This document shows positions 14,626-22,647 of a DNA stretch of 28,533 nucleotides, piece by piece (position 1 is the stretch's first letter; every line of letters begins with the position of its first letter). The notes beneath the pieces were generated by a model. That model saw nothing but the letters and a program-made list of their open reading frames with translations. It searched no databases and was not told the DNA's origin. The position numbers were made by a program, and so were the translations under genes. Source of the DNA: Flavobacteriales bacterium UBA7325 (GTDB taxonomy: Bacteria; Bacteroidota; Bacteroidia; Flavobacteriales_D; Crocinitomicaceae); assembly GCA_002471375.1 (NCBI GenBank), contig DKPV01000077.1:1-28533 (forward strand). The letters run 5' to 3'.

Positions 14626-17600
14626 CTATTTACGCACGAGACGCACTGTCTGCGTATTTCTCTCGTTTGTAATAGTCAGTATGTAAACCCCGGCATCATA
14701 TAATGAAGCATCAATTTCTACTTCACCCACTGCAGTACCAGTTCTAACCAACCTTCCTCTAGCATCATGAATCACGTACTCAAATTCACCATCTAAGGTA
14801 ATTCCGAAAATCCCATTCGTAGGATTCGGATATACCTCTAGGTCATCGAATACCCATTCGTCGATAGAAGAGCAATCTTGAACCACTATTTGTATAGTTG
14901 CATTCGCTGAGCAATTGTTGACATCTGTATAATCGTAGGATACATTAAATGAACCAGCTCCCGAGACAGAAGGGTCAAATAATCCTCCTGAAACACCAAT
15001 TCCAGAGAATGTACCTCCAGCAGGTGTACCGGTTAACGTAACCATACCAACACTCTCGCAGAGCGTATCATACTGAGAGTTGATAGTAACCGTTGGTAAC
15101 TCTTGCGCTATCAGAACCATTTGATCGGTAGCAACACAACCATTTGAATCAGTACCTGTGACAGTGTAAGTAACAGTGCCTACTAATGGATTAAAACCAA
15201 TTCCATCAAGAGCTCCATTGTCCCATGTGTAAGAACCTGCTCCACTTCCACTCAATGTTACTACTGCTCCTGCACAAACCTCTTGATCAGGCCCTGCGCT
15301 AACTGCAGGTAATGCATTTACAATAAGATTCACAGCAGCAGATGAGGCTGTACATCCGTTTCCATCTGTATATGTTACAGAATAAGAACCAGCACTTGTA
15401 ACCTCAATCATATCTGTTGTTGCTAAATTTGACCAATCATTTCCGGTAGCATACGAAGATGTCAGTTCTACCGTATCACCATCGCAAATTGTAAGTGGCC
15501 CGTCTACAGATATTATCGGGTCAATTGGATTGGGGTTAACAAGAACAGTAATCGGTAATGAAGTTGCCGCGCAACCTGCTACCGTAACAGTTACACCATA
15601 ATTCCCACTTGAATTAACAGTAATCGCCTGAGTCATTTCTGCTCCGGACCAAACATTCCCTGTTGCCGCCGAGGACGTCAAAACAACTGATCCACCCTCA
15701 CAAAAAGTAATTGGGCCTCCTGCAGATATAGTCGGTGTTGGTGGAGGTGTTGGATCTGTAAATGGAGCAGCCACTGAATTCGAGATACAGCCATTGCCAT
15801 CTGTAAAAATCACATTATAGAAACCAGCACCAAAACCAGTTAACGTATTCGGAAGCGATACACCATTTGATGAACCACTCGTAGTACCAGACCACGATAA
15901 ATCACCAGCACCCGAACCAGTTATTTGAATTGTTCCTGTAGCAGTTGAACAAGCAGTTGGGTCTGTAATAGTTCCTGTCGATATTGTTGGATTAGCGTTT
16001 ACCGTAATAATAATTGGTGTCGATGTAGCTGAACAACCATTAGCATCCGTATGAGTCACCGAATAAGGCCCGTTTGTCGAAGCTGTAATCATATTAGTAG
16101 TTACCAAGGTTGACCACACATTACCACCCGTTTCGGAGGATGTGAGGTTAACTGAAGCTCCATCACAAAATGTCGTTGCGCCACTTGCCGACACCGTTGG
16201 AGTAACCGGCGTTGGATGTATCGTAAGAGATTGAGAAGATGACAGCGTACCTCCATTTATTGTCAATAAAACCGTTGATGACCCACCAGTAGCATAAGTT
16301 ACATTATGTGGGCCAGCTCCTATTGCTGTTGCTGGTGTCGCACCAGCGCCAAAGTTCCAATTCCATGTTGTTGCACCAACAGAAATATCTGTAAACGTAA
16401 CAGTCTCCCCTGGGCAAAAAGCACCTCCGCCCCATGTGAAATCAGCGAAATCTTGAGATGGCACACAGAAGTTATGCGTTGTGTCCGTACCGAAATCAGG
16501 ATCACCCCCCATTGCCACGAGGGTATCATTAAACTCCGTAATCACATAGTAATCTCCATCGTCGTTACATGAGCCATACTGAGACCCAAACATCCCGTCT
16601 CCATACGAATCATTTATTATGAAATCATAGCAGGCTACTTCTAAACAAACAGAATCTGTATTCACGTTCAATGCGTTTCCATCCGAATATGGTCCTCCCG
16701 CTAGTACCGTTGCGCCCAAGCCATCTTGAATTTCCCAAGACACCTCAGACCCCCAGCAATCTTCAATCAACTTAAAATAGACATTAACACCGTTCACAAC
16801 AGCACTGAAGTTAGATGACATAGTATCATTTGGAGTATTCGTATCAGCAACTCCATTTGGAGAAGACGTCCAAACAGTAAAAGTACTAGCGCCATTTGCC
16901 ATAGCTGAAGGGAGCACAACCTGTTGTGAGGTAAATGACCCTAAACTTCCTATCCAGCTATAAGTTGAGATTGGACCAGCGTTTACTTGATAGTTGATAT
17001 CAACTTGTGTAAGTGTATTTGAACCATAATTCCTTAATGTAACTTCAGGAGTAAAAGTATCTCCACAGAAAGAACCAGTTGGATTATCAATACTTGCTAT
17101 CCCCGCATCATCTAGGAAAACTTGTACACCGTAGACGCCAGACTCCCAAACACCACGTCCGTATGTTCCTGCTCGGACAACACCAGCTGCCTCGTTTATT
17201 TCAAGATCATTCACGATCACATTTGGCAAATTCACCATAAACGGCATAAAATCTCCAAGTACATCATCTCGATAATAGGCACCAATATCCATACCTACAT
17301 AAAGTGCGTTAGTTGCAGCAGCCGTTGATTCGAATTTTACAACATTACAAGGCAAGTTAGGTAAGCTTCCTGATACATTTGTCCAAGTAGTGCCTCCATT
17401 CGCAGTATAAGCAACTTTATTACCGGCGGTCCAACCACTAATTGAGACCCATACACGATTTTGATCTGCTGGATCTACTTCAATCGAAGTGATAATGTTT
17501 CCGCTCAAAATTGCAGTAAGACCATTTGTCACCTCTGTAAAGGCGGTGCCATTATTTGTAGTGCGGTATATTCGATCGTTAGTTGATACATACATTACGT

Positions 17601-19362
17601 TTGAGTTCCCCTCGTAAATTTCTATATTTCTCAGTAATGCCGGGAAATTAAACGTTGACAATTGATTCCATCCAGTCGTGTACTCGTATAAGTCATTATA
17701 TCCTGCAACAATTCGTTGTGTAACATTAGGGTCGTGCTGCATAGGAGTAACCCATCTTCCGGATTCAGGAGAACCTAATCCTTGCAAGTTATTACCTCCA
17801 TTCGTTGTACGATATAAGTCACCATATTGGATCATTCCAAAAACACGATTGGAGTTAGTTGGATCTACTGCAGCCTCCATTCCGTCAGCGCCATAATAGA
17901 CCTTCCAGATTCCACTATTCAAGAGATATCCACCATTATCTTGCAATCCTCCAGCTACAGTCGTAACGTCGCTTGGAGAGCCTGCAATTTTATAGAATTG
18001 TCCAATTTGAATACCATCCGTCAAATCTGTAAATGAGCTTCCATTGTTAGTAGATCGATAAACTCCTCCATCAGAACCACAATAGAAGTTACCTCCATAT
18101 CCACGTAAAAAGTGAATATCAGCATGTGTATAGGAAGCTCCTCCGGGATTACTCCAACTGTTCAACTGAGTTAAGCTAGACCCACCGTTAGTTGATTTCC
18201 AGACGTTTAAACATCCTGTGAAAATCGTATTGGCATTAGTCGCCGACACTCCGATCGCCATATCATACCAAGATTGCGTGGAACCTTCAAAGACATCCGT
18301 AGTTGTATTTCTGGGTGAGAATGACGAGCCACTATTAGTTGAACGATATATCCCATCGTAGCCTCCAGTATTATCAGCAACAAGAATATAAACATATGCG
18401 CTATTCGCAGGCGTAACCGCCATTGCAATTCGATCACCACCTGTAGGCACTCCAGTCGATTGAGTCCATGTTCCACCTGAATTCGTGGAATAATGAACTT
18501 CATTTGATGTAGCTGCATAAACAGTTGTTGATGTCCCTGGCTTGAATTCTAGATCTCGAAAAGATCCGCCAAGAACATTTGTCCACGAGGTACCCCCATT
18601 GGTTGTCTTTAATACACCGGCATTCGAACATACATATGCAATGTCTGCATTTGTTGGATCCACAATAATATCCCGAAGGTTTCCATTAACGTTTCCAACC
18701 TCGGCCCAAGTTAAACCTGCGTCAACAGATTTCATTACGCCGATGCTGTATGTGTCACCACCATCAGCATCACCTGTGGCCAAGTAGATTACATTGCTAT
18801 TTGAGGCTGAAATTCCGATCGATGAAATCCCCATTACAGCGAGATCATCCCCTAGAGCTGTCCAAGTAGAACCGGCATTCGTAGATTTCCATATACCACC
18901 AGCAGGAGCTCCTACATACAGTATATTAGCGTTGTTCGGGTCTTCCACAATGAAGTTCACACGGCCTAAACCTGGACTCCACGATTGCGTATTATTGTAT
19001 GTCGTTGGGCCAATTGGTGACCAATTTCCACCAGCTACTTTCGCATAGCCATTATCAGATTCATACTTTTTAAATTCTTTGTACGCCTGTTTGAAGTTTG
19101 GAAATTTTCCATTCGTCAATAGCCTGGTTTCCCAAAACGATTCCCATCGATGGAATTGCTTCCAGCCATGGCCTTTGATATAGGAATATCCATTCCAGTT
19201 ATTGTAAAATGATTGTTTAACCGACTGGAATTCTGCCCTTGTTGAGAGCATCGTATCAGACCAATTAGATTCTTGAGCCTTGCTGCGAGTTGTTATGGAG
19301 AGAGCAACTACAAGACATACGGAGAGTTTAATCGCGCTTTTAGAGCGAAGTGAGTTTTTCAT
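14626..19362 (-). CDS. Large T9SS-secreted protein: BNR/VPS10-like propeller, PKD and Ig-like repeats, type A sorting domain
   Basis: A 1578-residue exported protein. After a signal peptide (about 1-30, ending SKAQ) comes an N-terminal segment with WKQFHRWESFW, then a large beta-propeller (about 110-740) of sialidase/VPS10-like repeats with recurring 'GG.IWKSTNAGSTW' and 'YRTTNNG' Asp-box style strands. Next are a CARDB-like domain (about 750-860), a region with a Cys/Asp-rich YDFIINDSYGDGMFG patch (about 905-925), a PKD-type domain (about 970-1045, WNWNFG), and six Ig-like repeats of about 70-75 residues (about 1047-1494). It ends with a T9SS type A sorting domain (about 1500-1578, VYPNPTNGIFGI to TVRLVRK). 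It is therefore likely exported by the Por system and attached to the cell surface or released. Such proteins may bind or process glycans or proteins, or act in adhesion; no catalytic residues stand out. It is a single-gene unit with its own terminator. Confidence 0.9.
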   Translation of the reverse strand: MKNSLRSKSAIKLSVCLVVALSITTRSKAQESNWSDTMLSTRAEFQSVKQSFYNNWNGYSYIKGHGWKQFHRWESFWETRLLTNGKFPNFKQAYKEFKKYESDNGYAKVAGGNWSPIGPTTYNNTQSWSPGLGRVNFIVEDPNNANILYVGAPAGGIWKSTNAGSTWTALGDDLAVMGISSIGISASNSNVIYLATGDADGGDTYSIGVMKSVDAGLTWAEVGNVNGNLRDIIVDPTNADIAYVCSNAGVLKTTNGGTSWTNVLGGSFRDLEFKPGTSTTVYAATSNEVHYSTNSGGTWTQSTGVPTGGDRIAMAVTPANSAYVYILVADNTGGYDGIYRSTNSGSSFSPRNTTTDVFEGSTQSWYDMAIGVSATNANTIFTGCLNVWKSTNGGSSLTQLNSWSNPGGASYTHADIHFLRGYGGNFYCGSDGGVYRSTNNGSSFTDLTDGIQIGQFYKIAGSPSDVTTVAGGLQDNGGYLLNSGIWKVYYGADGMEAAVDPTNSNRVFGMIQYGDLYRTTNGGNNLQGLGSPESGRWVTPMQHDPNVTQRIVAGYNDLYEYTTGWNQLSTFNFPALLRNIEIYEGNSNVMYVSTNDRIYRTTNNGTAFTEVTNGLTAILSGNIITSIEVDPADQNRVWVSISGWTAGNKVAYTANGGTTWTNVSGSLPNLPCNVVKFESTAAATNALYVGMDIGAYYRDDVLGDFMPFMVNLPNVIVNDLEINEAAGVVRAGTYGRGVWESGVYGVQVFLDDAGIASIDNPTGSFCGDTFTPEVTLRNYGSNTLTQVDINYQVNAGPISTYSWIGSLGSFTSQQVVLPSAMANGASTFTVWTSSPNGVADTNTPNDTMSSNFSAVVNGVNVYFKLIEDCWGSEVSWEIQDGLGATVLAGGPYSDGNALNVNTDSVCLEVACYDFIINDSYGDGMFGSQYGSCNDDGDYYVITEFNDTLVAMGGDPDFGTDTTHNFCVPSQDFADFTWGGGAFCPGETVTFTDISVGATTWNWNFGAGATPATAIGAGPHNVTYATGGSSTVLLTINGGTLSSSQSLTIHPTPVTPTVSASGATTFCDGASVNLTSSETGGNVWSTLVTTNMITASTNGPYSVTHTDANGCSATSTPIIITVNANPTISTGTITDPTACSTATGTIQITGSGAGDLSWSGTTSGSSNGVSLPNTLTGFGAGFYNVIFTDGNGCISNSVAAPFTDPTPPPTPTISAGGPITFCEGGSVVLTSSAATGNVWSGAEMTQAITVNSSGNYGVTVTVAGCAATSLPITVLVNPNPIDPIISVDGPLTICDGDTVELTSSYATGNDWSNLATTDMIEVTSAGSYSVTYTDGNGCTASSAAVNLIVNALPAVSAGPDQEVCAGAVVTLSGSGAGSYTWDNGALDGIGFNPLVGTVTYTVTGTDSNGCVATDQMVLIAQELPTVTINSQYDTLCESVGMVTLTGTPAGGTFSGIGVSGGLFDPSVSGAGSFNVSYDYTDVNNCSANATIQIVVQDCSSIDEWVFDDLEVYPNPTNGIFGITLDGEFEYVIHDARGRLVRTGTAVGEVEIDASLYDAGVYILTITNERNTQTVRLVRK
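14876..16218 (-). repeat. Six tandem Ig-like repeat units inside the T9SS cargo gene
   Basis: Each unit is about 70-85 codons with a shared order: a strand with 'TFC.G..V.LTSS', a central 'NVW' or 'W' strand, 'GSYSVT.TD.NGC.A.S', and 'I.V.VN' leading to the next unit. Four of them (units 1, 3, 4 and in part 5) are close enough to suggest duplication; units 2 and 6 are more divergent. Each has a Cys pair (one near the start and one in the NGC motif) that can form an intra-domain disulfide. The divergence at DNA level suggests an old expansion. Confidence 0.7.
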
Positions 19363-19478
19363 AGTTTTGAGAATTTAGCACTTTGAAGATACTAAAAAAT
19401 AAATACTCGAACTAAAAGGATTTAGGAATCACTATTGAAAACCTGTACTAAGTAACTAATAATGAGTAAATTAAGGCT

Positions 19479-20435
19479 TTATTCGGAAAAAAGAGAATCT
19501 ACGAACTCAGAACGGTTGAAAAGCTGAAGGTCTTCAATCCCTTCCCCTACACCAATGTACCTAACAGGTATTTTCATTTGATCAGAAATTCCAATAACCA
19601 CTCCACCTTTGGCAGTACCATCAAGCTTTGTGATTGCAATAGCCGTAATATCCGTAGCGGCAGAAAACTGTTTTGCTTGCTCATATGCATTTTGTCCAGT
19701 CGAACCATCTAGAACTAACAACACCTCATGAGGAGCTCCTGGAATGACCTTACTCATGACGCGCTTGATCTTCGTAAGCTCGTTCATCAGGTTGACTTTA
19801 TTATGGAGTCGCCCCGCCGTATCAATAATTGCTACATCGACGTTATTAGCTTTAGCTGACTCTAACGTATCAAACGCAACGGATGCTGGATCAGCATTCA
19901 TTCCCTGCTCTACTATGGGAACACCAACACGCTCAGCCCAAATGATTAATTGATCTACAGCTGCAGCTCTAAATGTATCAGACGCTCCCAGCATTACGTT
20001 TTTACCAGCTCCTTTTAGTTGATGAGAAAGTTTTCCAATTGTTGTTGTTTTCCCAACTCCATTAACACCAACGACCATAATCACATGCGGTCCATTTTCC
20101 TCAGTTGGCACATCAAATGAATCGGTGTCTGTGGTGTTGTTTTCTTCAAGAAGGTTGGTTACCTCCTCTTTAAGAATACGATTAAGTTCGTCTACCCCCA
20201 TAACTTTGTCACGAGATACACGTTCTTCAATTTTCTCAATAATTTTCAGAGTAGTATCAACCCCAACATCGGATGAGATCAATAACTCCTCAAGGTTATC
20301 AAGAACCTCGGCATCAACTTTAGATTTACCAACAACAGAACGTGCAAGCTTATTAAAAAAGCTTTGCTTCGTTTTTTCGAGGCCTTTATCGAGGCGCTCT
20401 TTTTTGTCCTTCGAAAAAAAACTAAAAACTCCCAT
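19479..20435 (-). CDS. ftsY: Signal recognition particle receptor FtsY
   Basis: A 318-residue SRP-type GTPase that docks the SRP-ribosome complex at the inner membrane. An N-terminal helical domain (about 1-95) precedes the NG domain: P-loop GVNGVGKT (123-130), the DTFRAAAVDQL block (153-163), DTAGRL (205-210) and the TKLDGTAKGG specificity loop. The long acidic A domain found in E. coli is absent, as is normal in Bacteroidetes. It is the last gene of the rpmB - rpmG - DUF4295 - ftsY cluster, 68 bases after the DUF4295 stop, with a weak hairpin in that gap that may partially separate its expression from the ribosomal genes. Confidence 0.95.
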   Translation of the reverse strand: MGVFSFFSKDKKERLDKGLEKTKQSFFNKLARSVVGKSKVDAEVLDNLEELLISSDVGVDTTLKIIEKIEERVSRDKVMGVDELNRILKEEVTNLLEENNTTDTDSFDVPTEENGPHVIMVVGVNGVGKTTTIGKLSHQLKGAGKNVMLGASDTFRAAAVDQLIIWAERVGVPIVEQGMNADPASVAFDTLESAKANNVDVAIIDTAGRLHNKVNLMNELTKIKRVMSKVIPGAPHEVLLVLDGSTGQNAYEQAKQFSAATDITAIAITKLDGTAKGGVVIGISDQMKIPVRYIGVGEGIEDLQLFNRSEFVDSLFSE

Positions 20436-20443
20436 AATTCTCT

Positions 20444-20478
20444 AAAATAGAAAAGCTTCCGTCACAAGGAGGGAAGCT
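20444..20478 (-). terminator. Weak terminator or attenuator between the DUF4295 gene and ftsY
   Basis: AGCTTCC (20454-20460) pairs with GGAAGCT (20472-20478) around an 11-base loop. On the minus strand it is followed by an interrupted T-rich stretch (TTTCTATTTT). It could reduce read-through into ftsY. Confidence 0.45.
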
Positions 20479-20503
20479 CTAATTCAATACGTTTGTATGA
20501 TGA

Positions 20504-20659
20504 CTAGTTTTTAGTAAACCAATCTTTTACATTGTCGTTATGAACGATTTCTTCTTTGAAGGTATAAGTTCCCGTCTTATCAGACTTGCTCATTTTAATC
20601 ACTTTTGTGTGTGATTTTCCTTCTCCTTTTTGCAATGATGCTACAACTTTCTTTGCCAT
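20504..20659 (-). CDS. DUF4295 ribosomal protein, probably bL38
   Basis: A 51-residue basic protein, MAKKVVASLQKGEGKSHTKV..., ending VKDWFTKN. It matches the DUF4295 family, which occurs in Bacteroidetes between rpmG and ftsY, exactly its place here. A Flavobacterium johnsoniae ribosome structure reported a new large-subunit protein, bL38; I believe it is this family but cannot verify that here. The protein is rich in Lys and lacks cysteines or membrane segments, as expected for a small ribosomal protein. It starts 8 bases after the rpmG stop, so it is translated from the same mRNA as the L28 and L33 genes. Confidence 0.85.
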   Translation of the reverse strand: MAKKVVASLQKGEGKSHTKVIKMSKSDKTGTYTFKEEIVHNDNVKDWFTKN

Positions 20660-20667
20660 GTCTTATC

Positions 20668-20850
20668 TTATTTAATTTCCTTATGAACCGTCATGCGCTT
20701 CAAAATCGGATTAAATTTCTTAATCTCTAATCTATCAGGAGTGTTCTTTCTGTTCTTCGTAGTGATGTAACGAGAAGTTCCTGCTTGTCCGGACTCTTTG
20801 TGCTCAGTGCACTCAAGAATAACTTGAACTCTATTTCCTTTTTTTGCCAT
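20668..20850 (-). CDS. rpmG: 50S ribosomal protein bL33
   Basis: A 60-residue bL33 of the large subunit. It begins MAKKGNRVQVILECTEHKESG and shows the family block SRYITTKNRKNTPDRLEIKKF with NPILKRMTVHKEIK at the end. Only one cysteine (C14) is present; the paired CxxC motifs of the zinc-binding form are missing, so it is the zinc-free (C-minus) form, as is usual in this phylum. It lies between rpmB (42-base gap) and the DUF4295 gene (8-base gap). Confidence 0.95.
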   Translation of the reverse strand: MAKKGNRVQVILECTEHKESGQAGTSRYITTKNRKNTPDRLEIKKFNPILKRMTVHKEIK

Positions 20851-20892
20851 TTTGCTATGTATTGTCTAACCGCTTAGGGTATAGAATCTTTT

Positions 20893-21129
20893 TTACTTGA
20901 TGAATCCTTTTGCGCGAGCTTCTTTTACACAAACACCAATCCCTTTTTTATTGATAGTTCTCAACGCTGAAGTTGAAATCTTCAAGGTGATGTATTCGTT
21001 TTCTTCAGGAATGAAGAATTTCTTTGTGATTAAGTTCGGGTAAAACTTTCTCTTCGTGCGCCTCTTTGAGTGGGAAACATTATTCCCAACCATTACTGAC
21101 TTTCCTGTTAATTGACAAACTCTAGACAT
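20893..21129 (-). CDS. rpmB: 50S ribosomal protein bL28
   Basis: A 78-residue bL28, starting MSRVCQLTGKSVMVGNNVSHSKRRTKRKF, which is the highly conserved N-terminal signature (CQLTGK, NNVSHS, RTKR.F.PNL). The C-terminal part, LKISTSALRTINKKG, is also typical. There is no CxxC zinc pair. It is the first gene of the rpmB - rpmG - DUF4295 - ftsY cluster, with a probable promoter 35 bases upstream. Confidence 0.96.
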   Translation of the reverse strand: MSRVCQLTGKSVMVGNNVSHSKRRTKRKFYPNLITKKFFIPEENEYITLKISTSALRTINKKGIGVCVKEARAKGFIK

Positions 21130-21164
21130 CTCTTATTGTATTAATCCTATTACTAAAACGGGTG

Positions 21165-21195
21165 CAAAGAAACCAAATAATTTAGAATTTGACAA
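21165..21195 (-). promoter_or_regulatory. Promoter of the rpmB - ftsY cluster
   Basis: Minus-strand TTTCTTTG (21165-21172) differs from TAnnTTTG by one base, with TTG (21193-21195) 20 bases upstream. It lies 35 bases before the rpmB start. Confidence 0.5.
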
Positions 21196-21242
21196 GGTTT
21201 CAATTACTTTTTTCACCTTTTTTTAGATCAATGCTTAGAATA

Positions 21243-21256
21243 AGCCTCTAGAGGCT
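21243..21256. repeat. Perfect 14-base palindrome between cinA and rpmB
   Basis: AGCCTCTAGAGGCT is its own reverse complement. It lies between the end of cinA and the rpmB promoter, in a 279-base gap without genes. A protein-binding site is possible; as RNA it could form only a short hairpin. No T-run follows on either strand. Confidence 0.4.
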
Positions 21257-21408
21257 ATAAGTCAGAGCGAACATGGGACTTAATACAAAAAAAAGAGAAT
21301 TCGTCTTATCCGTCTGAATAACAGGATAAAAGTAATCAAAAAAATTGTGATGAATTAGATTGAGTTCTATTCTGACGAAATAGTTAAATCGAAGAAAAAA
21401 TGATCAAA

Positions 21409-22647
21409 TTATAGTTCGAGTAGCTCGCAACGAAGCAAATTTAATGCTGTTAAAACAGTCTTACGAATATTCCGCTCTCGGTGGTCGCCAAATAAAAACT
21501 TTTTCGCTATCACTTTTTCAGGGCTAGCCATGGCAATCCAAACTGTACCGACTGGCTTACCCGGAGTTGCTCCACCCGGACCTGCAATACCAGATGCTGC
21601 TAGACAGTAATCCACTCCCAGCATCTTCTGCCCTCCCCTGGCCATTTGAAGCACTACCTCTTCGCTTACAGCACCGTGTTTCTTTATATCAGCCATGCTG
21701 ACTCCTGCTAGACTCTCCTTTAAATCATAAGAATATGTAATAAAACTCCCCTCGAAGTATGCAGATGAACCTGGCACACCAACGATCTCAGTTGCGAGCG
21801 ATCCTCCCGTGCAACTTTCTACAGTTCCAATTGTTGCCTTTCTTGAAGCTAGCAACTCACCCACAACCTGATTCAACTGTTCTTTTCCTCTTCCGTATAC
21901 GTACCTCGGTAATCTCTCCTCAATTTGCCGCATGAACCCAGCAATGAGTTCTTTATTTTCAGGATTAACCTCAGATGTAAATCTAAGACGAAGCTGGCCT
22001 GGTGATGGTAGAAACGCGAGCCCGATGTTCTCTTGTCTCATCTCATTTTCGATGTCCTCAATACGCTCAGCAAGGAACGATTCTCCTAACCCTTGAATAT
22101 GCATTGTTTGATGATAGATTGCAGTCATAGGGAATTGCTTTCCCAACTTATCAAAGATCCATCTATTCATGAGGTATTTCATCTCATAAGGGACACCTGG
22201 TAAACTAATAAGAACTTTTCCGTCTTGTTCGAACCACATCCCAGAGGCAGTACCGACATCATTCTTCAGGATTGAAGCTTTTTTTGGCAGTGCCGCTTGT
22301 TGAACATTTACATCCAACATTTCTTTTCCGCGAGAAGTAAAGAATGATTTAACATGCTCTAATACATCTCGGTTTATCTCTAATTCTGTATTGAAATATT
22401 TACAGAGGGTATGTTTCGTAATATCATCCTTCGTAGGTCCAAGTCCGCCGGTCAGAATCACCACATCCACTCTAGTAAGGGCACGATCGACTGCATCGAT
22501 GATAGCCTCTTCCGTATCTTGAATAACAGTTGTATGAACTACATTACCACCACGAAGCGAAAACTCAGCGCCCATCCAGGCTGCATTGGTGTTAACAGTT
22601 TGCCCTATTAGCAACTCATCTCCGATGGATATTAGTTCAACATTCAT
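21409..22647 (-). CDS. cinA: CinA family protein, nicotinamide-nucleotide amidohydrolase type
   Basis: A 412-residue two-domain protein. The N-terminal domain (about 1-170) is MoCF/COG1058-like with SIGDELLIGQTVNTN (7-21) and LTGGLGPTKDD (65-75), linked to ADP-ribose pyrophosphatase activity in CinA. The C-terminal domain (about 255-412) is PncC-like, with ESCTGG (277-282) and the ASGIAGPGGATPGKPVG block, and hydrolyses nicotinamide mononucleotide to nicotinate mononucleotide in NAD recycling. Both domains appear intact. Its ATG overlaps the TGA stop of rlmD by 4 bases (ATGA), which implies coupled translation. It is the last gene of the lpxD - lpxC/fabZ - lpxA - rlmD - cinA operon; the terminator is not obvious. 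Confidence 0.93.
   Translation of the reverse strand: MNVELISIGDELLIGQTVNTNAAWMGAEFSLRGGNVVHTTVIQDTEEAIIDAVDRALTRVDVVILTGGLGPTKDDITKHTLCKYFNTELEINRDVLEHVKSFFTSRGKEMLDVNVQQAALPKKASILKNDVGTASGMWFEQDGKVLISLPGVPYEMKYLMNRWIFDKLGKQFPMTAIYHQTMHIQGLGESFLAERIEDIENEMRQENIGLAFLPSPGQLRLRFTSEVNPENKELIAGFMRQIEERLPRYVYGRGKEQLNQVVGELLASRKATIGTVESCTGGSLATEIVGVPGSSAYFEGSFITYSYDLKESLAGVSMADIKKHGAVSEEVVLQMARGGQKMLGVDYCLAASGIAGPGGATPGKPVGTVWIAMASPEKVIAKKFLFGDHRERNIRKTVLTALNLLRCELLEL

Noticed and set aside
16306..16572. Several 60-100 residue frames on both strands inside the large T9SS gene
   Set aside because: They are shadows of a long repetitive Thr/Gly-rich coding sequence, with Cys/Ser-rich or low-complexity translations.
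21306..21329. TTATCC/GGATAA hairpin as the cinA terminator
   Set aside because: Only 6 bp with a 12-base loop, and on the minus strand the T-run begins about 12 bases after the stem.
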